NCBI GenBank assembly: GCA_016234595.1
Contig: JACRBG010000010.1
Coordinates: 55,097 to 119,096 of the forward strand
Length of the DNA stretch: 64,000 nucleotides
From: Chloroflexota bacterium
GTDB taxonomy: Bacteria > Chloroflexota > Anaerolineae > Aggregatilineales > J027
Reading direction: 5' to 3'
A program made the position numbers and the translations under genes. The first letter of the stretch is position 1. Each line of letters begins with the position of its first letter. A model generated the notes under the pieces. That model saw only the letters and a program-made list of their open reading frames with translations. It was not told the DNA's origin and made no database searches. Positions 1 through 8,186 of this stretch are shown here, piece after piece.

Positions 1-1042
1 TTGGCACAGATAAAATCATCATACCAAATCCAGCAGGAATACTTAGAAACAGCACATTAGCGAGGGCGTTGTTGAAGGTGCGTTGAAAGCCAGTCTCATC
101 TTTTTGGGCATACAGAGCCGATAGGGATGGAAATACGGCTGTCCCTACGCTTTGCCCTAGAATCCCTAGGACCGTAAACATCAGCGCAAATGAGATTTGC
201 AGAGCGCTGATACTGCCGCTAACCATCGCACTTGCTAAGGCGATATTGACCCAGAAATTGACCTGCACCACCATCAACCCAATCAGGCGTGGCCCCATCA
301 ATTTGAGAACCTCCATCACGCCGGGGGTTCGTAGATTGGCGAGTATTTGTAAATGGAGATTGGGTAAGCGGAATAATACTGGGACTTGTACAGCCAAATG
401 CAAACTCGCCCCGATGACGACACCCCACGCCAAACCACGTATACCCATTGAAGGAGCTAAAAATAGTGCCCCTAAAATGATGCCGATGTTATACATGCTG
501 GGGGCAAGAGCTGGCCCAACAAAATGCTGGTGTGAATTGAGAATCGCCATAAACAGGCCCGATATGCCAAAAATCACTACTGTGACCAGCATAATCCGCA
601 TGAGTTCCACGGTCAGGGTTTGGGTGGTGTGGTTGGCTTCGGGTAGCAGTAAATAATCTACCAAGGGCGCGGCAAAAATATACCCAACAATGGCACTAAG
701 ACTGGCCGCCAATGCCACAAAGGTTAATGTGGCACTCGCCAAACGCCATGCCTCCTTAAGGTCATCTTTATTTAAATAGGTTGAGAACACGGGAATAAAA
801 GCCGACCCCAACGCACCCCCTGCGACCAAAACAAAGAGGGTTTCCGGCAATCGGATAGCCGCATAAAAAGCATCCAGTTCGCGATCAGCCCCAAAGGTCG
901 AGGCCAGAACGACTTGGCGGACAAGGCCCAAAATACCACTTAGAACAAAGGAAGCCATGACGATAACCGTTGCCAGCGCAATTTCTCGCCCCGACAAAGC
1001 GCGTCCAGCTTTATTTTCAGGAGATGTTGTTGAGTTTGTCAT
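1..1042 (-). CDS. murJ: Lipid II flippase MurJ (MviN family), 3' end beyond window
   Basis: This gene reads leftward from an ATG at 1042 and is cut by the left edge of the window, so only about 347 N-terminal residues are visible. The translation begins MTNSTTSPENKAGRALSGRE, then runs through long hydrophobic segments. It contains the MurJ-type stretches SGILGLVRQVVLASTFG, LDAFYAAIRLPE and FVLVAGGALGSAFIPVF, which match the first transmembrane helices of the family. MurJ is known to flip lipid-linked peptidoglycan precursor across the cytoplasmic membrane, so the organism probably makes at least a thin peptidoglycan. The gene is transcribed away from the small membrane protein at 1200. Family membership is confident. 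The C-terminal helices cannot be checked here. Confidence 0.88.
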   Translation of the reverse strand, partial: MTNSTTSPENKAGRALSGREIALATVIVMASFVLSGILGLVRQVVLASTFGADRELDAFYAAIRLPETLFVLVAGGALGSAFIPVFSTYLNKDDLKEAWRLASATLTFVALAASLSAIVGYIFAAPLVDYLLLPEANHTTQTLTVELMRIMLVTVVIFGISGLFMAILNSHQHFVGPALAPSMYNIGIILGALFLAPSMGIRGLAWGVVIGASLHLAVQVPVLFRLPNLHLQILANLRTPGVMEVLKLMGPRLIGLMVVQVNFWVNIALASAMVSGSISALQISFALMFTVLGILGQSVGTAVFPSLSALYAQKDETGFQRTFNNALANVLFLSIPAGFGMMILSVP

Positions 1043-1199
1043 GCGCGGGAGTGTATAGCAGGTAGGGTCAAATCGTCAACTTAGACTGGGTCGGCTGACA
1101 GTCTTACCTCTTTATGACGGCAGCATTTTCCAGCGCCAAACCATCAATTCTTCAGGTACAATAGCCCCACTCACTAACTCACACCTAAAAGAATTGGCT

Positions 1200-1550
1200 A
1201 TGGATTGGAATAAAATACTCCCGGTCATCATCTCGATTTGCGTCATCATCATTGTCGCTGTTTTGCGCCAGTATTCGCGCACCCTTGCCTCTATCACGGC
1301 TACGATGCCTTTGAATGTCCCGCTTATTTTGTGGATTGCCTATCGCGCCGAAGACTCCAGTCGCGAAAAATTAGGCGAACTTAGCACAGGCCTCTTGATT
1401 GGGATTATCCCGACCGTAATATTTATTGGGGTCGCGGCCCTAACGGTCAATGCTGGTTGGTCGTTTGGTCGTGTTTTGGTGACAGGTTATCTCTCATGGG
1501 GTGTGACGTTGGGCTTGCTCTTGGCGATTCGCCATTTCCTCGTTATTTGA
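1200..1550 (+). CDS. Small integral membrane protein, function unknown
   Basis: I do not recognise a specific family. The ORF encodes about 116 residues from the ATG at 1200 (MDWNKILPVI). An in-frame TTG at 1194 is an alternative, and neither has a clear ribosome binding site. About four hydrophobic segments are visible: residues 5-20, 37-49, 65-85 and 94-115. A charged stretch RAEDSSREKLGE lies between the second and third. The pattern is that of a compact polytopic membrane protein, similar in size and layout to small DUF families such as DUF3147, though I cannot confirm that. It is divergent from murJ and convergent with the ABC exporter at 1644, with a hairpin between the converging ends. 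Confidence 0.6.
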   Translation: MDWNKILPVIISICVIIIVAVLRQYSRTLASITATMPLNVPLILWIAYRAEDSSREKLGELSTGLLIGIIPTVIFIGVAALTVNAGWSFGRVLVTGYLSWGVTLGLLLAIRHFLVI

Positions 1551-1595
1551 TCTTAGGTTGACCAATCAACGAATTTTATGGGCCATTTCAGCGTA

Positions 1596-1628
1596 GGGGT
1601 TGAGTGAAAAAAGTTCTCACTCGACCCC
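1596..1628. terminator. Stem-loop between convergent genes
   Basis: GGGGTTGAGTGA (1596-1607) pairs with TCACTCGACCCC (1617-1628), a 12-bp stem with one G-T wobble and a 9-base A-rich loop. It lies between the converging ends of the membrane protein (stop at 1550) and the ABC exporter (stop at 1644). No long T run follows on either side, so it may stabilise 3' ends as well as terminate. Confidence 0.55.
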
Positions 1629-1643
1629 CATTTGACCATATTT

Positions 1644-3506
1644 TTAGGAAAGCACTGGCGTTGGTTTATCCTGCTTAAGGACATATTCCGCCATCAAACG
1701 AGCTTCGGCGTCGCGGAACTGCATAGTATAGAGTTTGGCATAGAGGCCATTCTGGGCCATCAACTCATCATGTGTGCCCATTTCCACAATCTGACCCTGA
1801 TCGAGTACCACAATCCGATTGGCAACCTTGACCGTACTAAGGCGGTGAGCAATCATAACAGTGGTACGCCCTTGCATCACTCGTTCCAATGCCTCTTGTA
1901 CCAATGCTTCTGATTCATTGTCAAGCGAACTGGTGGCCTCATCGAGCAATAGGATGCGCGGATTTTTGATAATGGCCCGCGCAATCGCAATCCGTTGACG
2001 TTGCCCCCCGCTCAATTTCACCCCTCGTTCGCCGACTACTGTTTGATAACCATCTGGGAAACTAGTAATAAAATCATGGGCATTTGCAGCCTTGGCGGCT
2101 TCAATAATCTCCGCCTCAGTAGCATCCAGCCGACCATAGGCAATGTTGTCGTAGATTGTGCCCCCAAACAAAATCGTCTCTTGTGGCACCATGCCGATTT
2201 GCTGGCGCAGGCTCTCTTGTCTGACGGTGCGTAGGTCAATCCCATCAATCAACACCGCATTAGCCGTTGGGTCATAAAAACGCGGGATAAGGTTAAAGAC
2301 GGTACTTTTACCGGCTCCAGTTTGCCCCACCAAGGCGACGACCTCACCGGGGGCAATATCAAGGGTGATATTCTTCAGCACGGCGATACGGTCATCATAG
2401 CTAAATGAAGTATTGTCAAAAGTGATGCGCCCTTCAATATGGGGCATCGCTTTGGCATCGGGGGCATCGGTAATCGTAGGAGTGATATCCAAAATTTCGA
2501 AAACTCGCGTGACGGCTCCAATCGCGCTCCGAAATTCCGTATACAACCCCGCCAGACTGCCGAGACTTGCCGCAATGCTAATCCCGTAAATCAAGAAGCC
2601 GCTGATTTCTGGTAATGTCAAGCGACCCGCAATGACTTCACGTCCGCCGAACCACAAAATTGCCGCAATCGAGCTAAATCCTAGAAAGGCCATCGTCGAG
2701 CCGAACAACCCGCGCAGCAAGACGAGGCGCATAGATTGCTTGAAGGTGCGCTGCATTGCTGTTTCGTAGCGATTGACCTCATAATTTTCGCGGGCAAAAC
2801 TCTTGATAATACGGACGTTTTGTAAACCTTCTTCAGCTACAGTAGTCGCCGCAGCCAATTCATCTTGGACTTTGGTGCTAAGGCGTTCAAAGGGCCGACC
2901 AAACACAATCGCAATCACCAACAGGGCCACGATAAGCAGCAAAACAAAACCTGTCAGCGAGGGGTTAAGCAAAAATACCACGAAAATGGAGCCGACCAGT
3001 GTAATCAGATTGTTGATCAAACTGGTAAAGCTGTTCGTCAGGACATTTTGGACTTTCGTCACATCGTTCGACATGCGTGAGACAATCTCGCCAACCCGCC
3101 GATTGGCATAAAACTCTAACGAGAGTTTTTGCAGTTGACGATACAACTGAGTTCGCATGTCAAAGACAATTTTTTCCCCAATGTACGACAGCATGTAGGT
3201 CTGGACAAAATTTAAGGCTGCCGAGATGAAAAACAACCCCATCAATGCCCCAGCCAGTAGGTTTAATTTGTTATAGCTGGCATCTTCCAAAACCGAAGTC
3301 AGCAAGCGGACAATCATTAATGGGAAACCTACATTGATGACACTGGTAATTGCCAAAGTGACTAGAACGATAATCATCCGTTTCCAGTGCGGGCGCATAT
3401 AACTGAGCAGTCTGCGCCAACTGACCGAGCGAATGACTTCCGAGATTTTTTCGCGTGGCTTGTCCTGTGCTTCAGTAGCAGAAGCGAGTTCGGGTGACGA
3501 GGTCAT
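1644..3506 (-). CDS. ABC exporter half-transporter, canonical MsbA-like
   Basis: A 620-residue fused permease-ATPase of the ABCB/MsbA type. The membrane domain spans roughly residues 30-335 with six hydrophobic segments, and the ATPase domain follows. Visible motifs are Walker A GQTGAGKS (394-401), Q-loop near QETILF (442-447), signature LSGGQ (498-502), Walker B LLLDE ending at E523 and the H-loop histidine H554. All catalytic residues are intact, so it should work as a homodimer, unlike the pair at 4336 and 6282. The ATG at 3506 is clear. It is divergent from the TetR gene at 3706, and that regulator could act on it too. The exported substrate (lipid, drug or peptide) cannot be told from sequence. 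Confidence 0.88.
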   Translation of the reverse strand: MTSSPELASATEAQDKPREKISEVIRSVSWRRLLSYMRPHWKRMIIVLVTLAITSVINVGFPLMIVRLLTSVLEDASYNKLNLLAGALMGLFFISAALNFVQTYMLSYIGEKIVFDMRTQLYRQLQKLSLEFYANRRVGEIVSRMSNDVTKVQNVLTNSFTSLINNLITLVGSIFVVFLLNPSLTGFVLLLIVALLVIAIVFGRPFERLSTKVQDELAAATTVAEEGLQNVRIIKSFARENYEVNRYETAMQRTFKQSMRLVLLRGLFGSTMAFLGFSSIAAILWFGGREVIAGRLTLPEISGFLIYGISIAASLGSLAGLYTEFRSAIGAVTRVFEILDITPTITDAPDAKAMPHIEGRITFDNTSFSYDDRIAVLKNITLDIAPGEVVALVGQTGAGKSTVFNLIPRFYDPTANAVLIDGIDLRTVRQESLRQQIGMVPQETILFGGTIYDNIAYGRLDATEAEIIEAAKAANAHDFITSFPDGYQTVVGERGVKLSGGQRQRIAIARAIIKNPRILLLDEATSSLDNESEALVQEALERVMQGRTTVMIAHRLSTVKVANRIVVLDQGQIVEMGTHDELMAQNGLYAKLYTMQFRDAEARLMAEYVLKQDKPTPVLS

Positions 3507-3622
3507 AAATTTTTAGTGTCCTGACTGTCGCTAGTGGAATGAACAACACTACCTTACATGATACGTATTAGAAATGGATTGGTTTCTTGTGACAGATGGT
3601 CAAAATTTCCTAAAGACACCCC

Positions 3623-3652
3623 TTGACAACTAAACTGGTTCGGCAATAATAT
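3623..3652 (+). promoter_or_regulatory. Sigma-70-type promoter for the TetR-ABC operon
   Basis: TTGACA at 3623-3628 is a perfect -35 box. TAATAT at 3647-3652 is a good -10 box at 18-base spacing. It points rightward to the TetR gene and sits just upstream of a perfect palindrome, as expected for an autoregulated promoter. Confidence 0.65.
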
Positions 3653-3661
3653 TTACTGAAT

Positions 3662-3676
3662 AGTAGAAATTCTACT
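3662..3676. promoter_or_regulatory. Probable TetR-family operator palindrome
   Basis: AGTAGAA-A-TTCTACT is a perfect 7+1+7 inverted repeat starting ten bases after the -10 box. A partial second copy, GGTAGAATAGAAA, follows at about 3681-3693. The position would block initiation or early elongation, which is typical of TetR-family self-repression. Binding by the protein encoded at 3706 is inferred. Confidence 0.65.
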
Positions 3677-3705
3677 GTTGGGTAGAATAGAAATCCAGAG
3701 GCAGT

Positions 3706-4305
3706 GTGGTGTCTTATAAAGAACGGGCCAAGCATCAACGCGAGATCGAGATTTTAAAAGTTGCCAGTGATTTAATGTATGAGCGCGGCTTTACCAATTT
3801 TAATATGGATGAACTGGCGGAAGCAGTAGGCGTTTCCAAGCCGACTTTGTATCAGCATTTCGCCAGCAAAGATGAGCTTTTGGTGCGGGTTATTCTGCAA
3901 GGGCATGAAGAAATTGAAGCATTGTTCGATGCTCCACTGACAGGTACAGCCCTTGAACGTATCGAAACCGTCATGCGAATGCTGTTACAACGGCGGCATG
4001 TTGCCAAAGGGGGGATGATGAATTTTGGCTTGGTATTCCCCATTCTAAAAGCCAGCGCCTTGTTTAATGAACAGCAGACCCGCCTTCGTAACCGCCTCTA
4101 TGCCCTTGTCGAAATGGCGAAACAAAATGGCGAGATGGTAAGCTCCTTACCAACTCCCCTTGTCGTTAGCGCCATGTTTGTATTGCAGGGGGCAATGGCC
4201 GAACACCACATGCCCGAACGGGTCAATTGGACGGAAGAAGAAACCGCTCAAATGGCTGAACATGTCATTCAACTTTACCTGCGTGGGATCACCCCGCGCT
4301 CTTAA
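3706..4305 (+). CDS. TetR/AcrR-family transcriptional repressor
   Basis: A protein of about 199 residues with an N-terminal TetR helix-turn-helix. The recognisable stretch runs from MDELAEAVGVSKPTLYQHF to SKDELL at residues 34-60, and the rest is an alpha-helical ligand-binding domain. TetR proteins repress nearby transporter genes until a small ligand binds. It is encoded directly before two ABC half-transporters (31 bases between stop and next start) and divergent from a third. A perfect palindrome lies in its promoter. Two adjacent GTG codons (3706 and 3709) compete for the start. The AGAGG at 3697-3701 is better spaced for 3709. The inducer is unknown. Confidence 0.88.
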   Translation: MVSYKERAKHQREIEILKVASDLMYERGFTNFNMDELAEAVGVSKPTLYQHFASKDELLVRVILQGHEEIEALFDAPLTGTALERIETVMRMLLQRRHVAKGGMMNFGLVFPILKASALFNEQQTRLRNRLYALVEMAKQNGEMVSSLPTPLVVSAMFVLQGAMAEHHMPERVNWTEEETAQMAEHVIQLYLRGITPRS

Positions 4306-4335
4306 TATCCAGCGCCCAGTCGAGGAGAAAACAAA

Positions 4336-6273
4336 TTGCAAGGGCAAGCAGCAAAGAATTGGGGAGGGGGTCGTCCGGGAGGCGACTCATCGAAAACAGG
4401 CCGAGGTAGCTTAAGCCGTGCCATCCGTTATCTAGCCAAACAACGTCGTTCTACACTCATTGCCTATGGCGCGTTGATGATTGCATCGTTGGCACAATTG
4501 GCCGTGCCGCAGTTGGTCGAAAACATGACCGACGCCATTACCAATAAACTCATGGCCGATGGCATTTTAAGTTTGCCGGCCCAAGTTCAATCACCCGCCG
4601 CGCAACATGCTGGCAAGACGATTAGCCAATTGCACGACTACCAAAGCGGTGCCGAAAACGCATTGCTAATTGCCGCTATCCTGATTGTGGGTTTTGCGGT
4701 CACACGTGGGTTGTTCTCGTTTGTGCAAGCCTACATGGCGGAAAAAACTTCACAGGGCGTCGCGTTTGACTTCCGCAATGAGATTTTTACCAAAATTCAG
4801 CGCCTATCTTTCAGCTACTATGACCAGAACCAAACTGGGCAGTTGATGATTCGCGCCACTGATGATGTGGAAAAAGTCCGGTTGTTCATCGCACAGGGTT
4901 TGGTATTGACCGCGCAGGCGTTCATTTTATTGATTGGCACGCTCATCATTTTGCTGCTGACCAATTTTACGTTGACGTTGGTCATCCTACCGATTTTGCC
5001 CGTTGCCTTGTTCGTTTTTATGCTATTTGGCAAAGTTAGCCAGCCGCTGTTTGTGGACTTCCAGATTAAGCTGTCACGCCTAAACACCATTCTCCAAGAA
5101 AATATGGCAGGGATTAAGGTTGTTAAGGCGTTTCACCGTGAAAGCCTTGAACAAAAACGCTTCGATGTTGCCACTGATGATTTGTTTGCGCAGGGGATGA
5201 AAGTCGCTCGGACGTTCTCAATCCTGTTTCCAATCATCTTCCTCATTGCACAGGTTGGGCAAGTCTCCATTTTGTACTTTGCGGGTCGGCAAATCATGGG
5301 TGGCACGCTGAATTTAGGCGAGTATCAAAAATTCAGCTTGTATGTCATCTATATTTTCTTCCCGCTCGGCCAATTGGGATTCATTATTTCCTTGATGGCC
5401 CAAGCATCGGCCTCGGCTGACCGTATCTTTGATATTTTGGATACGGATAGCGATATCAAAAATAAGCCGAATGCCATTGAGATACCGGCGATTCAGGGGC
5501 AAGTTGAATTCCGCGATGTCACCTTCCGTTATTTCCATTCGGGTGAGCCCGTCTTACGTAAGGTAAGCTTTAACGCCGAACCCGGTCAGACCGTTGCCTT
5601 GTTGGGTGCGACAGGCAGTGGCAAGACAACCATCATCAATCTGGTTCCGCGTTTTTATGATGCCAGCGAAGGATCGGTATTGATTGATGGGCACGATGTC
5701 CGCGATGTCACACTCGATAGCCTACGTTCCCAAATTGGGATTGTATTGCAGGAAACCAATCTATTCAGCGGCAACATTCGCGATAACATCGCCTTTGGTC
5801 GCCCTAACGCTACTAAAGAACAAGTGATTGAAGCCGCCAAAGCCGCTGCCGCTCATGACTTTATCATGACCTTCCCCGATGGTTATGAAACTGAAGTGGG
5901 TGAGCGTGGTACGACTCTTTCTGGCGGGCAAAAACAGCGTATTGCAATTGCACGCGCCCTTTTGCTTGACCCCAGTCTGCTCATTTTGGATGATTCAACC
6001 AGCAGCGTTGACTTGATGACCGAATATCGCATTCAAAAGGCGTTGGATCGCTTGATGAAGGGCCGCACTAGTTTTGTGATTGCCCAACGTATTACGACGG
6101 TTTTGAACGCCGACAAGATTCTAGTTTTGGATAAAGGCAGTATTGTCGCAGAAGGCAAACATGCGGAGTTGATGGAATCCAGCCCGATATATGCTGAAAT
6201 CTATCACTCGCAGTTGGTTGGCGACGTTGAGTTAGATGAAGCATCAGCAGCCGTCGCAGCACAGGAGGCATAG
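4336..6273 (+). CDS. ABC exporter subunit with degenerate ATPase site
   Basis: A 645-residue permease-ATPase with six transmembrane segments followed by a nucleotide-binding domain. Walker A GATGSGKT is at 424-431 and signature LSGGQ at 528-532. Walker B reads LILDD, with Asp553 in place of the catalytic Glu. The H-loop reads IAQR, with Gln584 in place of His. These two losses are typical of the degenerate half of heterodimeric exporters such as TM287/288 or BmrCD. The start is TTG at 4336, chosen because GAGGAG at 4322-4327 sits eight bases upstream. It lies between its TetR regulator and its probable partner at 6282. The periplasmic loop around residues 70-105 is unusually long. Confidence 0.9.
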   Translation: MQGQAAKNWGGGRPGGDSSKTGRGSLSRAIRYLAKQRRSTLIAYGALMIASLAQLAVPQLVENMTDAITNKLMADGILSLPAQVQSPAAQHAGKTISQLHDYQSGAENALLIAAILIVGFAVTRGLFSFVQAYMAEKTSQGVAFDFRNEIFTKIQRLSFSYYDQNQTGQLMIRATDDVEKVRLFIAQGLVLTAQAFILLIGTLIILLLTNFTLTLVILPILPVALFVFMLFGKVSQPLFVDFQIKLSRLNTILQENMAGIKVVKAFHRESLEQKRFDVATDDLFAQGMKVARTFSILFPIIFLIAQVGQVSILYFAGRQIMGGTLNLGEYQKFSLYVIYIFFPLGQLGFIISLMAQASASADRIFDILDTDSDIKNKPNAIEIPAIQGQVEFRDVTFRYFHSGEPVLRKVSFNAEPGQTVALLGATGSGKTTIINLVPRFYDASEGSVLIDGHDVRDVTLDSLRSQIGIVLQETNLFSGNIRDNIAFGRPNATKEQVIEAAKAAAAHDFIMTFPDGYETEVGERGTTLSGGQKQRIAIARALLLDPSLLILDDSTSSVDLMTEYRIQKALDRLMKGRTSFVIAQRITTVLNADKILVLDKGSIVAEGKHAELMESSPIYAEIYHSQLVGDVELDEASAAVAAQEA

Positions 6274-6281
6274 AAAACAAT

Positions 6282-8180
6282 ATGTTTGGTGGAGGTTTAG
6301 ATGGCGCTCGCCGCTTGATGAGTGGTGAGCAGCTTAAGCCGCGCAATCTTCGGGCAACCCTGCGGCGCTTTGGTTACTATTTCAGCCGTCACTGGCAAGG
6401 TGGTGTGGCGGCCTTGATTCTCATTTTCCTGTCCACATGGGCACAGGTCACCTCCCCTGATTTGATTGGTCAAGCGGTAGACTGCTATTTGCTGCCAAAT
6501 AATCATGCCTGTTGGTACACCAATGCCAACGTAGACACCATGTCGAAGGCTGATAAAATCGCTGGGTTGGGTGGACTTTCGATGATCCTTCTCGCCCTGT
6601 TTGTGGGGGCGGCTTTGATGCAAGGGACAGCGTTCTTTGCCATGCGTTGGTCAGGGAACCATGCTATGCGTCAAATGCGACAAGATTTGTTCAACAAGAT
6701 TCATCGCTTGTCCCTCAATTACTACAGCACCCATGAGGTCGGCAACATCATGAGCCGCCTCACCAATGATACCGATACCATCAACCAAGCCCTCAGTTTT
6801 GCCTTAATGAGCGTGATAAGTGGTGTTTTGTTGATTGTTTGGATTGCGATCAAGATGCTGCGGGCCAATGTCCCCTATGCTTTGGTGAGTTTATCTGTCG
6901 TACCAATCATGTTTGTCGCAACGGTCTACTTTTCCAATCAAGCCCGTAAAGCTTTCCGCAAAAGCCGTCAGGAAATGGGCAGTGTCAATGCCGACCTGCA
7001 ACAAAGTATTGCTGGAGCGCGTGAGGTACAGGCTTTTAACCGTGAAAACGCCACTATTGAGCAGTTTAAGCGCGTCAATGCCGCTAATCGAGATGCCAAT
7101 GTTCGGGCGGCCACTTTTACTAGCGCTCTAAATCCGATGCTGGAAGCGTTGGGTTATGTAGCGGTGGCAATTGTCGTGGTGGTCGGTGGTTTTTCAGTGC
7201 TGCGGAATGAACCACTTTTGGGGACATCGGTCATCTCTGTTGGGACAATTATTGTCTTCCTGCAATATGTTCAGCGCTTCAATCAACCCATTCAGCAAAT
7301 CGCGGTGTTATGGACAAATATCCAAAGCGCCATCGCGGGGGGCGAGCGTATCTTTGAGTTGCTGGACGAGCCAATTGAAATTGAGGATAAACCCAACGCC
7401 CCAGCTATTCCGCCCATGACGGGCAAAGTCGAATTTCGCGATGTGTGGGCTGAGTATGAAAAGGGCCAACCCATTTTGAAAGGTGTCAATTTTACCATCG
7501 AAGCCGGTCAGATGGTTGCCATTGTAGGGCCAACAGGCGCTGGTAAAACCACCATCATCAATTTGCTACCTCGTTTTTATGATGTCACCAAAGGGGCAGT
7601 CTTGATTGATGGACATGATGTCCGTGATGTCGCGATGGCAAGCATTCGTGAACAAATTGGCATTGTGCTGCAAGATACCTTCCTGTTTTCCGAAAGTGTG
7701 ATGGAAAACATTCGCTATGGACGATTAGGGGCCACTGATGAAGAGGTCATTGCTGCGGCCAAGATGGTTGAAGCCGACTCCTTTATCGAACGCCTGCCAC
7801 AAGGGTATCAGACCATTTTGGGTGAACGTGGTAGTGGCCTAAGTCAAGGCCAGCGCCAACTCATTGCGATTGCCCGTGTGGCTTTGATGAATCCGCATAT
7901 CCTCATTTTGGACGAAGCGACTTCTAGCGTGGATACCCGCACTGAACGCTTGATTCAAAAGGCCTTTGAGAATCTCTTGGAAGGGCGTACCAGCTTTGTA
8001 ATCGCCCATCGCCTCAGCACCATCCGTAACGCTGATATTGTATTGATGATTAAAGATGGTGAAATCATCGAACGTGGCACACATCGAGAATTGCTGGAAC
8101 ATCGCGGGGCTTATTATGAACTGTATATGAGCCAATTCCGCCATGAAGAGGTTGAAGAACCTGCTGCCATCAGCGCCTAG
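6282..8180 (+). CDS. ABC exporter subunit, partner of the preceding gene
   Basis: A 632-residue fused permease-ATPase. Walker A GPTGAGKT is at 416-423, Walker B LILDE with the catalytic Glu545, and the H-loop His576 is present. Its signature motif is changed to LSQGQ (520-524) instead of LSGGQ. In a heterodimer this altered signature faces the degenerate Walker B and H-loop of the protein encoded at 4336, leaving one good and one inactive ATP site. Only eight bases separate it from that gene, and AGGAGG precedes the start, so the two are co-translated. An extra loop with two Cys (around residues 65-85) lies between the first two membrane helices. The substrate is unknown. Confidence 0.9.
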   Translation: MFGGGLDGARRLMSGEQLKPRNLRATLRRFGYYFSRHWQGGVAALILIFLSTWAQVTSPDLIGQAVDCYLLPNNHACWYTNANVDTMSKADKIAGLGGLSMILLALFVGAALMQGTAFFAMRWSGNHAMRQMRQDLFNKIHRLSLNYYSTHEVGNIMSRLTNDTDTINQALSFALMSVISGVLLIVWIAIKMLRANVPYALVSLSVVPIMFVATVYFSNQARKAFRKSRQEMGSVNADLQQSIAGAREVQAFNRENATIEQFKRVNAANRDANVRAATFTSALNPMLEALGYVAVAIVVVVGGFSVLRNEPLLGTSVISVGTIIVFLQYVQRFNQPIQQIAVLWTNIQSAIAGGERIFELLDEPIEIEDKPNAPAIPPMTGKVEFRDVWAEYEKGQPILKGVNFTIEAGQMVAIVGPTGAGKTTIINLLPRFYDVTKGAVLIDGHDVRDVAMASIREQIGIVLQDTFLFSESVMENIRYGRLGATDEEVIAAAKMVEADSFIERLPQGYQTILGERGSGLSQGQRQLIAIARVALMNPHILILDEATSSVDTRTERLIQKAFENLLEGRTSFVIAHRLSTIRNADIVLMIKDGEIIERGTHRELLEHRGAYYELYMSQFRHEEVEEPAAISA

Positions 8181-8186
8181 TTTCGT

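Noticed and set aside
4160..4414. Plus-strand frame overlapping the TetR end and ABC start
   Set aside because: It overlaps two well-supported genes in another frame and has no homology features.
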